From: Streptococcus sp.
Lineage (GTDB): Bacteria > Bacillota > Bacilli > Lactobacillales > Streptococcaceae
Length of the DNA stretch: 23,725 nucleotides
Assembly: GCA_003521145.1 (NCBI GenBank)
Contig: DOTL01000014.1
Coordinates: 1-23,725, forward strand
Direction: 5' to 3'
Shown: positions 1 through 6,701 of the stretch, piece by piece
Layout: each line of letters opens with the position of its first letter
Position numbering within the stretch: the stretch's first letter is position 1
The notes under the pieces: generated by a model
Seen by the model: the letters and a program-made list of their open reading frames with translations, nothing else
Databases searched by the model: none
What the model was told of the DNA's origin: nothing
Program-made: the position numbers and the translations under genes

Positions 1-52
1 CTCTCTAGATGTTAGCTTTTCGTCACCCACTACAGTTGACAAAGAGCCTCAA

Positions 53-1351
53 TTAGTCACCCAAACCAATGCGTTCGAAAATTTCATCAACACGTTTAGT
101 GTAGTAAACTGGGTTGAAGATTTCGTCGATTTCTTCTTGAGTGAGGCGAGAAGTTACCTCTGGATCTGCTTCAAGAAGTGGCTTGAAGTCTACTTGGTTA
201 TCCCATGATTGAGCTGTCTTAGGTTGAACAAGGTCATAAGCTTGCTCACGTGTCATGCCTTTTTCAATCAAGGTAAGCATAGCACGTTGGCTGAAGATAA
301 GACCAAATGTAGAGTTCATGTTGCGAATCATGTTTTCAGGGAAGACTGTCAAGTTCTTAACGATGTTTCCAAAACGGTTAAGCATGTAGTCAATCAAGAT
401 GGTTGTGTCTGGTGTGATGATGCGCTCAGCTGATGAGTGAGAGATGTCACGTTCGTGCCAAAGAGCAACATTTTCATAGGCTGTGACCATGTGACCACGG
501 ATAACACGCGCAAGACCTGTCATGTTTTCAGAACCGATTGGGTTACGTTTGTGAGGCATTGCTGAAGACCCTTTTTGTCCTTTGGCAAAGAACTCTTCCA
601 CTTCACGTTGTTCTGATTTTTGAAGACCACGGATCTCAGTCGCCATACGCTCGATAGAAGTTGCGATGCTCGCAAGAACTGCAAAGTACTCAGCATGAAG
701 GTCACGAGGAAGTACCTGTGTAGAGATTTCTTGAGCACGGATACCAAGCTTGTCGCAGACGTATTTTTCAACGAATGGTGGGATATTGGCAAAGTTACCA
801 ACCGCACCAGAAATCTTACCAGCTTCCACACCAGCAGCCGCATGCTCGAAACGCTCGATGTTACGTTTCATTTCGCTGTACCAAGTTGCCAATTTAAGAC
901 CAAAAGTTGTCGGCTCAGCGTGCACACCGTGGGTACGACCCATCATGATAGTGAACTTGTGTTCTTTCGCTTTGTCAGCGATGATGTTGAGGAAGTTTTC
1001 AAGGTCCTTACGGATGATATCGTTGGCCTGTTTATAGAGATAACCATAGGCAGTATCTACCACGTCAGTAGAAGTCAACCCATAGTGAACCCACTTGCGC
1101 TCTTCACCAAGCGTTTCAGAAACCGCACGTGTGAAGGCAACCACATCATGACGAGTTTGCTGCTCGATTTCAAGAATACGGTCGATGTCAAAATCCGCTT
1201 TTTCGCGAATCAAAGCCACATCTTCCTTAGGGATTTCCCCCAACTCAGCCCATGCTTCGTCAGCCAAGATTTCCACCTCAAGCCAAGCACGGTATTTATT
1301 TTCTTCACTCCAAATGTTCGCCATTTCTGGGCGAGAGTAACGTTCGATCAT
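53..1351 (-). CDS. purB: Adenylosuccinate lyase
   Basis: Cytosolic lyase of the fumarase/aspartase superfamily. It splits SAICAR to AICAR plus fumarate in IMP synthesis, and adenylosuccinate to AMP plus fumarate. The 432-residue product has the usual length. The superfamily signature GSSAMPHKRNP is at residues 261-271, the conserved TRHDV segment is near 66-70, and GRTHGVHAEP with a conserved His is near 138-147. The ATG start gives the usual N-terminus (MIERYSRPEMANIW), but no good Shine-Dalgarno sequence precedes it. It is the last purine gene of the minus-strand series, separated from purK by about 3.5 kb of accessory genes. A structured inverted-repeat element lies directly upstream. A TATAAT on the minus strand at 1515-1520 could be a local promoter, but its -35 is weak. 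Identity is secure. Confidence 0.98.
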   Translation of the reverse strand: MIERYSRPEMANIWSEENKYRAWLEVEILADEAWAELGEIPKEDVALIREKADFDIDRILEIEQQTRHDVVAFTRAVSETLGEERKWVHYGLTSTDVVDTAYGYLYKQANDIIRKDLENFLNIIADKAKEHKFTIMMGRTHGVHAEPTTFGLKLATWYSEMKRNIERFEHAAAGVEAGKISGAVGNFANIPPFVEKYVCDKLGIRAQEISTQVLPRDLHAEYFAVLASIATSIERMATEIRGLQKSEQREVEEFFAKGQKGSSAMPHKRNPIGSENMTGLARVIRGHMVTAYENVALWHERDISHSSAERIITPDTTILIDYMLNRFGNIVKNLTVFPENMIRNMNSTFGLIFSQRAMLTLIEKGMTREQAYDLVQPKTAQSWDNQVDFKPLLEADPEVTSRLTQEEIDEIFNPVYYTKRVDEIFERIGLGD

Positions 1352-1363
1352 AATTAAGATATT

Positions 1364-1484
1364 AAGGGCGTTAAGCGGACAAAGTCAAAATAGGAGTTTA
1401 GACGAAGAAGCATCAGCTTCTAGGAAAAACTATCTTTTTGACCAAGTCCGTAGCCCGTATTCAGTTAAAGAATACGATGCCCTT
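1364..1484. repeat. Multi-branched inverted-repeat element upstream of purB
   Basis: Nested inverted repeats fill most of the purB upstream gap. The outer arms are AAGGGC (1364-1369) and GCCCTT (1479-1484). One branch pairs CGGAC (1376-1380) with GTCCG (1446-1450) and GTCAAAA (1384-1390) with TTTTGAC (1436-1442), capped by the hairpin AGAAGC/GCTTCT (1406-1421). A second branch is GTATTC/GAATAC (1457-1475). No T-tract follows on either strand, so it is not a typical terminator. It could be a dispersed palindromic element or a structured purB leader; the sequence alone does not decide. Confidence 0.5.
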
Positions 1485-1515
1485 GTTCCTTTCTTTTTTA
1501 TTTATTTTACTTAAA

Positions 1516-1731
1516 TTATATAACTAACATAGCCATTATTAGTAGTACACAAACAATTGCTCCTATACCAAAATAAATCCTTTGTTTTAAAGAATAATTG
1601 TTCTTGTCTCTATCGGCAGTAATACTATTTGTTGTTTGAGATTTCCAATCACTCGGTTCTCCCATCCCTAGAATTCCCATTACACAACCTATACAACATA
1701 TTATTAACGATAGGATAAGCCAAAACTTCAT
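1516..1731 (-). CDS. Small two-helix membrane protein, unknown function
   Basis: A 71-residue product I do not recognise. A hydrophobic segment at about residues 3-23 (contains ICCIGC) is followed by a short charged, Asn/Lys-rich stretch at about 26-50, then a second hydrophobic segment at about 52-71 that reaches the C-terminus. This predicts a small double-spanning membrane protein. Its ATG overlaps the TGA of the upstream DUF4041/T5orf172 gene (ATGA), so the two are probably translationally coupled and may act together. The pair looks like an accessory insertion between the purine genes. No function is assigned. Confidence 0.6.
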   Translation of the reverse strand: MKFWLILSLIICCIGCVMGILGMGEPSDWKSQTTNSITADRDKNNYSLKQRIYFGIGAIVCVLLIMAMLVI

Positions 1732-2891
1732 TTATATTGACCACCCATCAATTTACTCTGTCTATATTCGAATGCTTCAGCGTTCTCATTTAATTCTATA
1801 GTCAACTCTTCGTGTTTATCTAAAAGTGCCTTAATTTTTTCAAATGGAACCTTGAAGTACTCTTTACGGTTATTTACTTTATTAACCTTATACTCACTAA
1901 GTTGATTATGTAATTCAGTCTCTAATGCAAAAGCTTCTTCACTAAAAATCAAAGCATGGACATCAAATTGAAAAGGTACTGATGCGCTACTTAATTCCCT
2001 GATGCGTTCAAGAGGTTCTAAACAACGAGTAACTCCAATTTTATAAACATCTTCACCAAAGGAACCAATGTTAGAAATAACATATACGTAGCCTGCAGTT
2101 GCATGACCTTCACGATAATCAATATCTTCTTCGATTTCATCTAGTTCGGATAATTTATCTTGATACTCAGATAACGGTCTCTGAAGTTCTTCAAGATCCT
2201 CACCAGTAGCATTTTTCAAAAGCTCCTCAACCTTAGAAACCATATTTTTAAAGTGGGTTCTATCATTTTCCAATTGCTTTCGGCGTGCTTTAATTTCAGC
2301 CTGAAGTTTTTTATCCTCACGCTCTTTTGCTCTTTGCTCACGAAGCAATTCTTTTTCTTCTTGCTTCTGTAGTTCAAACTCAGCAGCTAGACGCAATTCT
2401 TCAATTTTCAAGTTTAGATAGGGTATCGTAATTTCAATTTGATTACGTGAATACATTCTATTCAGTTGTTGGAATGCTTTCTTCAATGCCTGGATTTTCT
2501 TTTCGACATTCGAAACAGAAACTTTTACTAACAAGGCATCCGCCTCACCATTAAAACCACGAATAGCCGCTTTAATAAGCTGATTCTGCATTGCCTTCCC
2601 CTTGCTTTTATTATTATCTAAAACCATAGGTACTATAATTCTACCAGCCTGACCAGATTTAACTAAATCTTTCTGCTGTTTTCGCAAATTATCCAAAGCT
2701 TCCTTATATTTTGTGCTATCAGAAAACTTATACTGCCTCTCAAAGAATCCAAACTCTTGTAATCCAAGTGTGTCATTAGCTAAAGAAATCTCGTTCTGAA
2801 TAGCAAATAATTCTGACCGCTTCTGAGATAACTCCGTATTTAATGAGACTATCTCGTCTGCTATCTTTATTTGAGCTTTTAAATCTGCCAA
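1728..2891 (-). CDS. DUF4041 / T5orf172 (GIY-YIG-like) domain protein
   Basis: The 387-residue reading from a TTG at 2891 has an N-terminal helical part, a DUF4041-like region (about 40-160), a highly charged coiled coil (about 165-260), and a C-terminal T5orf172/MUG113-type domain (about 268-350, with YVYVISN and YKIGVTR, the GIY-YIG-like core). Proteins of this layout are common in phages and accessory islands; whether they cut nucleic acid is not established from sequence. The TTG has no Shine-Dalgarno sequence, and the same frame stays open with matching coiled-coil character up to 2984. There an AGGAG sits 6 nt before an ATA codon, so the natural start was probably there (418 residues). 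The stop overlaps the next gene's start. The domain call is fairly sure; the start is not. Confidence 0.8.
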   Translation of the reverse strand: MADLKAQIKIADEIVSLNTELSQKRSELFAIQNEISLANDTLGLQEFGFFERQYKFSDSTKYKEALDNLRKQQKDLVKSGQAGRIIVPMVLDNNKSKGKAMQNQLIKAAIRGFNGEADALLVKVSVSNVEKKIQALKKAFQQLNRMYSRNQIEITIPYLNLKIEELRLAAEFELQKQEEKELLREQRAKEREDKKLQAEIKARRKQLENDRTHFKNMVSKVEELLKNATGEDLEELQRPLSEYQDKLSELDEIEEDIDYREGHATAGYVYVISNIGSFGEDVYKIGVTRCLEPLERIRELSSASVPFQFDVHALIFSEEAFALETELHNQLSEYKVNKVNNRKEYFKVPFEKIKALLDKHEELTIELNENAEAFEYRQSKLMGGQYK

Positions 2892-2981
2892 TTTTGCTTT
2901 TTGAATAGCAATCTCTTGATTTAATCTCTGAATTTTATTTTCTAAAGCTTCATCTTTGGGTTTTCCAAAATTAAATATCGA

Positions 2982-2995
2982 TATTAAGGTCTCCT
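2982..2995 (-). promoter_or_regulatory. Shine-Dalgarno plus ATA codon: probable degenerate start
   Basis: On the minus strand AGGAG (2995-2991) overlaps the stop codon of the 75-codon gene and is followed after 6 nt by ATA (2984-2982). The frame then runs without a stop into the DUF4041/T5orf172 gene, adding MSIFNFGKPKDE and a coiled-coil stretch. An ATG-to-ATA change would explain why no standard start sits at the good ribosome binding site. Confidence 0.5.
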
Positions 2996-3221
2996 ATTCA
3001 AACTCCTCTTTCCCAATCCACACTGATGGATAGTGATCCAGTGTATTCAAATCAGTATCCAGAGGCAGATCATAGATGGCTAAATAGTTTTCAGGATATT
3101 GTGCAACTAGCTCTTCATACTTAGCTTTCACTTTTTCATGATCACTACTAGCATACAAGACTTCGACGACTGCTCCAGTCTTTTCTTTTTCAACAAATGC
3201 GTTGACGATGAGTTGAATCAT
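2994..3221 (-). CDS. Conserved small protein, unknown function
   Basis: A 75-residue soluble, acidic product starting MIQLIVNAFVEKEKTG, with a middle segment DHEKVKAKYEELVAQYPENYLAIYDLPL interrupted here as DHEKVKAKYEE (about 28-38) and YPENYLAIYDLPL (about 42-54). No signal peptide or membrane segment is visible and I do not recognise a named domain. A perfect AGGAGG lies 7 nt before the ATG and overlaps the stop of the panE-like pseudogene upstream. The first 45 bp of this region, ribosome binding site plus the first codons, are duplicated exactly about 1 kb upstream at 4229-4273. It appears to be an intact member of the purK-to-purB stretch. Its function is not known to me. Confidence 0.75.
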   Translation of the reverse strand: MIQLIVNAFVEKEKTGAVVEVLYASSDHEKVKAKYEELVAQYPENYLAIYDLPLDTDLNTLDHYPSVWIGKEEFE

Positions 3222-3236
3222 AAAACCTCCTAAATC
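3192..3236 (-). repeat. 45-bp exact direct repeat, copy 1
   Basis: Covers the ribosome binding site, ATG and first ten codons of the 75-codon gene. It is identical to 4229-4273 over 45 bp, and the match ends sharply on both sides. Confidence 0.95.
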
Positions 3237-4180
3237 GAAATGCCCTTCATATTTGCTTCCAAAATGGGCATCTCAACACCTAACTCCTGACCTGTCTGAT
3301 AGACACAATGACAACAGTAGAAAATATCCTGTTTATCATTGTGTAAGGTCATAATTTTTCGAGTCAGCTCATTTTTCGAAAACATGATTTTCATGGCTTT
3401 TCCTGCAATCCATGAGGGAATTTTGTAAGGTAAGAGTTCAGCTTTATAAAGCTTCAGATTTACACCACGTGCTTCTACGACTTTCAAAGCCTCTCGAATG
3501 GCCTTGATGGCCAATGATAATTCCGAAGAACTATTCATCAAGTTCAAAGCCAGCTGTTCTGGGTTTTCCAAATTTCCTGAACGCGCAGCTGTCGAAGTAA
3601 CACCTGCGTTAATCGCCATGTGAATCCAAATCCACTCGACCATATCATGAGGAACTTCCCACTTCAAATCTGTAGAAGTCAGTAAATTCGTCAAATTAGA
3701 ATAGTTAGCAATGTGTGCTTTTTGCTCACCTTCTAAGCATTAAATGGTAAAACAAGACATCATCCAAATGGTCCTCTTGCATGTGACCTCCAGCTGTCGG
3801 AAAAGCTAAAATATAGTCGTAGTCCCCTGCCCACTCCTGAACCTCTTTTCGAGTATTCCAGAAATTGCAGAAGAAAACGAGGGTGCCTTTGATATTATTT
3901 TTACGCAAAGTCTCCACTGCTTCTTTGACAAAGCCATGACGAACACTGAGAAAAATAAAATCGTATTCCGAATCAACTTCCGACACATGAACCTCATAGG
4001 TATCGTGTTTGTTTTCACCTTTGGAATGATAGCACCATCTAGCAAATCAACCGAGAGGGATTTGGGAGCATTGTTCCGCTTACTGTCTCTAAGGACATGT
4101 TCTACTTGATGACCTGCTTTTTGAAAAGCATAGGCATAAGTCGTTCCAATGACTCCGAGCCCTAGAATTGCTATTTTCAC
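3230..4180 (-). pseudogene. Ketopantoate reductase-like (PanE/ApbA) gene, two frameshifts
   Basis: Reads from a GTG at 4180 (MKIAILGLGVIGTTYAYAF, a Rossmann GxGxxG nucleotide-binding motif) to a TAG at 3230. Three pieces in different frames make one protein. The first frame fails near 4020-4022: a CCAAAGG run is one A short of the CCAAAAGG needed to continue as PKGENKHDTYEVHVSEVD. The second frame (VDSEYDFIFLSVRHGFVKEA, AFPTAGG) is lost near 3734 through one extra base, after which the frame continues EGEQKAHIANYSNLTNLL and on to the C-terminal helical domain. With both fixed the product is about 316 residues, normal for the 2-dehydropantoate 2-reductase family (NADPH-dependent, pantothenate pathway). 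Family membership rests on the N-terminal fold and length; the true substrate could differ. Sequencing error at both spots is the alternative. Confidence 0.85.
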
Positions 4181-4258
4181 CTAAAAATCAATCCCTTTCC
4201 AGCAGTAGTTGTATGGCTTCTCTTGTTTAACAAATGCGTTGACGATGAGTTGAATCAT
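4181..4258 (-). CDS. Chimeric 25-residue mini-ORF, probably a recombination remnant
   Basis: Reads MIQLIVNAFV (the first ten residues of the 75-codon gene), then KQEKPYNYCW, then KGIDF and stop. The last 19 nt (4182-4200) match the 3' end of purK (4935-4953) with one mismatch, and the last five residues KGIDF are the same as the PurK C-terminus. It has a perfect AGGAGG and its TAG is one base from the GTG of the panE-like pseudogene, so it could still be translated. It is best read as a junction scar, not a functional gene. Confidence 0.4.
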   Translation of the reverse strand: MIQLIVNAFVKQEKPYNYCWKGIDF

Positions 4259-4273
4259 AAAACCTCCTAAATC
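4229..4273 (-). repeat. 45-bp exact direct repeat, copy 2
   Basis: Second copy of 3192-3236. Here the repeat begins at the stop codon of the DUF218 gene and leads into the chimeric mini-ORF instead of the full 75-codon gene. Confidence 0.95.
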
Positions 4274-4907
4274 ACAATTCAATGTCTAACTTTAAAATAT
4301 CTCCTTTTTCTCCATAATGGAGAAGTCGCAGATATTCTCCCCAAACTCTGGACTTGCCAATGTCTGTTTTCATCCAGCTGTCCCGACCAATCTCAACATC
4401 CTTGTAAAAGGCATTGAAGGTATATGGGATGTAGCGAAGATGCTTTGGTAAGTGCTGAGCCAAGGTTCGCCATTGCCTACCAGTCGCGTGACTTTTGCAA
4501 ATGAACATAACTGTCTCAACACTATTAAAATCAAAAATTTCTTTAGAAAACAATACGTTTTCTAAAGTATTGCTAGAGGAGTTTTCAAATTTAATCGCTT
4601 CTTCCGGAATGCTTGCAGCCAGCAGATGCTGGATAATAACCTCTGCCTCTGTATGTCCATTCCAATCTGGATGAGGCGTTCCTGTCAAACTTCGGCCACC
4701 GGTCACAATAATTCGTCTTACATAACCTTTTTGATATGCCTCAATAGCTTTTTCCCAGTGACCCGGGTGAGTTCCACTGAAGACAAATAAAACATCACAC
4801 TGCTGAGGTTCGATTATTTTCCCAAAAACACTCTTAGTCAAAAAGGAGATTTCTTTATTGGAGAACTCTTTCGGAACTTCTGGACTTTTCGGAATAATCG
4901 GTTTCAT
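4272..4907 (-). CDS. DUF218 (YdcF/SanA/ElyC-like) protein
   Basis: A 211-residue product of the DUF218 superfamily. Visible family features are the strand-and-turn DVLFVFSGTHPGHWEKAIEAY (about 39-59; the usual GG of bacterial members is SG here), RRIIVTGG (about 64-71), an acidic residue in GHTEAEV (about 84-90), and SSSNTLENVLFSKEIF (about 108-123), the conserved S-x-N-T-x-E-N motif. No signal peptide or membrane helix is present, so it is probably cytosolic, unlike E. coli SanA or ElyC. Start ATG 4907 has an AGGAAA ribosome binding site. It lies 26 nt downstream of purK, probably in the same transcript. Biochemical role is unknown. Family call is fairly sure. Confidence 0.8.
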   Translation of the reverse strand: MKPIIPKSPEVPKEFSNKEISFLTKSVFGKIIEPQQCDVLFVFSGTHPGHWEKAIEAYQKGYVRRIIVTGGRSLTGTPHPDWNGHTEAEVIIQHLLAASIPEEAIKFENSSSNTLENVLFSKEIFDFNSVETVMFICKSHATGRQWRTLAQHLPKHLRYIPYTFNAFYKDVEIGRDSWMKTDIGKSRVWGEYLRLLHYGEKGDILKLDIEL

Positions 4908-4933
4908 CTATAACATTTCCTCCACAGATTTTT

Positions 4934-6025
4934 TTAAAAATCAATTCCTTTCCCAAATTCCTCAACCTTATCCGGTTCATCACTAAACAAAGTCACATGT
5001 CCCATTTTGCGGTTGTGCTTTGCTTCTAGTTTACCATATAAGTGGAGGTGAGCGCTTGGATTTTCTGTCACATATGTTTCAGCAACCTCGACGTGCTGGC
5101 CGAGGACGTTGAGCATGACAGCAGGTGCATGAAGGTGAATTGCTGGAAGCGGTGCTCCGAGAACGCCCAAGATATGTGTGTCAAACTGTGAAAAGTCACA
5201 GGCTTCGATGGAGTAGTGGCCTGAATTGTGCGGCCGTGGCGCAATTTCGTTGACGATGATATCATCAGCTGTCGCAAACATTTCCACACAGAGGGTACCA
5301 GAGAGGTTAAGTTGCTCAGCAATCTTCACTGCCATAGCTTCGGCCTTCTCAGACAGACTGTCAGAAATGCGAGCAGGCACGATAGTTTTAGAGAGGATGT
5401 TATTGCGGTGGATATTTTCCTGAACGGGGAAAACCGTCACATCCTTGCCATTACCAGACACGATGACCGAAATCTCAAGGTCGAAGTTAACGAACTCTTC
5501 CAAGACACACTCGGCCGAGTTAGCAAGTGCATTTGCCTCTTCCAAATCGTCGGCTGATGTGATGACTTTTTGACCGTGTCCATCGTAACCACCTGTCGCT
5601 GTCTTGAGGACGTATTTTTTAGAAAGGTCAATATCTTCCAAATCAAGGATAGATGTCACGACCTTGTAAGGTGCAACTCTCACTTTAGCCTTGTTTGAGA
5701 GGAAGTCCTTCTCAAAAATACGGTTTTGTGAAATACGAAGCAGGTCTGTTCCTTGTGGGAGCTGACCGTCTTTGATAACAGCGTCAAGGCCGTCAGCGTC
5801 GACATTTTCAAACTCATAAGTGAGAACATCACAGCGGTCTGCCAACTGGCGAAGGGCGTCTACGTCATCGTAGGGCGCCACGATGACCTCAGACACACGA
5901 GAAGATGGACAATCTGCTGCAGGATCAAGGGTAATAACCTTATGGCCCATGTAGATAGCTGAGATAGCCATCATCTGACCGAGTTGGCCACCACCGATGA
6001 TACCAATGGTTTTAGTTAAGCTCAT
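4934..6025 (-). CDS. purK: N5-carboxyaminoimidazole ribonucleotide synthetase (ATP-grasp)
   Basis: Converts AIR, bicarbonate and ATP to N5-CAIR, the substrate of PurE. With the start at ATG 6025 the product is 363 residues, normal for PurK. It begins MSLTKTIGIIGGGQLGQMM, the N-terminal nucleotide-fold glycine motif. The ATP-grasp core follows (KTATGGYDGHGQ, LEEFVNFDLEISVIV, EIAPRPHNSGH). GAGGAG lies 8 nt before this ATG, so the 20 extra upstream codons are not used. The gene overlaps the 3' end of purE by 14 nt, which implies coupling, as expected for two enzymes handling unstable N5-CAIR. Its 3' end (KGIDF-stop) is echoed in the mini-ORF at 4181-4258. Confidence 0.97.
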   Translation of the reverse strand: MSLTKTIGIIGGGQLGQMMAISAIYMGHKVITLDPAADCPSSRVSEVIVAPYDDVDALRQLADRCDVLTYEFENVDADGLDAVIKDGQLPQGTDLLRISQNRIFEKDFLSNKAKVRVAPYKVVTSILDLEDIDLSKKYVLKTATGGYDGHGQKVITSADDLEEANALANSAECVLEEFVNFDLEISVIVSGNGKDVTVFPVQENIHRNNILSKTIVPARISDSLSEKAEAMAVKIAEQLNLSGTLCVEMFATADDIIVNEIAPRPHNSGHYSIEACDFSQFDTHILGVLGAPLPAIHLHAPAVMLNVLGQHVEVAETYVTENPSAHLHLYGKLEAKHNRKMGHVTLFSDEPDKVEEFGKGIDF

Positions 6026-6503
6026 TTGTAGACTCCTCTGCGATTTTTCCTTGTTCTTCAGCAAAGTTAGCAAGCGCATCTGCAATGGCCTTGTCTTCTA
6101 CTGAGAGGAGACGGAGGGCAAAGAGGGCAGCGTTTGTCGCACCAGCTTCACCGATAGCCATGGTTGCTACAGGTACACCACCCGGCATCTGAACGATAGA
6201 ATAGAGCGAATCCACGCCACTAAGAGCTCGTGATTTGACTGGCACACCGATGACTGGAAGGGTTGTTTTAGCAGCAACCATACCTGGCAAGTGAGCAGCG
6301 CCACCAGCACCAGCGATGATGACCTTGATGCCACGGCTACGTGCTTCTTCGGCGTGTCTGAACATGAGGTCCGGTGTACGGTGTGCGGAAACAACTTTCT
6401 TTTCGTAAGCGACGCCGAAGTTGTCTAGGACTTCAGCGGTTTTTTGCATGGTTGCCCAGTCGGATTTTGAGCCCATGATGATGGAAATTACTGGTTTAGT
6501 CAT
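6012..6503 (-). CDS. purE: N5-carboxyaminoimidazole ribonucleotide mutase
   Basis: Class I PurE. It moves the carboxyl group of N5-CAIR to give CAIR. The 163-residue length is typical. Seen motifs are GSKSDW (11-16, substrate phosphate binding), SAHRTPD with the conserved His41, and AGAGGAAHLPGM (64-75). ATG 6503 has AAGGAAAA upstream. It overlaps purK by 14 nt. The gap up to purD holds a 132-bp cloverleaf-like inverted-repeat element, so purE may be read from the purD promoter through that structure, or from an undetected local promoter. Confidence 0.98.
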   Translation of the reverse strand: MTKPVISIIMGSKSDWATMQKTAEVLDNFGVAYEKKVVSAHRTPDLMFRHAEEARSRGIKVIIAGAGGAAHLPGMVAAKTTLPVIGVPVKSRALSGVDSLYSIVQMPGGVPVATMAIGEAGATNAALFALRLLSVEDKAIADALANFAEEQGKIAEESTNELN

Positions 6504-6523
6504 AATTTTTCCTTTTCTTTTTT

Positions 6524-6655
6524 GATAATGGTCTTAGGTGGTGGGGACGGAAGCAAACCTTCGGTTTCATTCCTAAACTTTGAGCCTAAAGTCTCAAAGT
6601 TTCCCCCGACCAGAACAGGATCTGTTCTGGTCTTCTCACCACGGCGACCATTATC
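6524..6655. repeat. Cloverleaf-like inverted-repeat element between purD and purE
   Basis: The outer arms GATAATGGTC (6524-6533) and GACCATTATC (6646-6655) are a perfect 10-bp inverted repeat, reinforced by GTGGTG (6538-6543) with CACCAC (6637-6642). Inside are three hairpins: GGAA-AAACC/GGTTT-TTCC (6549-6573), AAACTTTGAG/CTCAAAGTTT (6575-6602, 10 bp) and GACCAGAACAG/CTGTTCTGGTC (6608-6632, 11 bp, 3-nt loop). No terminator T-tract follows. It accounts for most of the purD-purE gap. It could be a small mobile palindromic element or a processing or stability structure in the pur mRNA. Confidence 0.7.
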
Positions 6656-6701
6656 TTAGTTTGGCTCGCTTTCGCTCGCCTTTTACGCCTATGGTAGCTG
6701 A

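Noticed and set aside
620..1357. Long plus-strand open frame opposite purB
   Set aside because: It is a shadow of the purB coding strand: no ribosome binding site, no recognisable domain, and purB is unambiguous.
2994..3221. Assigning the 75-codon gene to a named DUF family
   Set aside because: The sequence did not match any small streptococcal family I could recall with confidence, so it is left as unknown.
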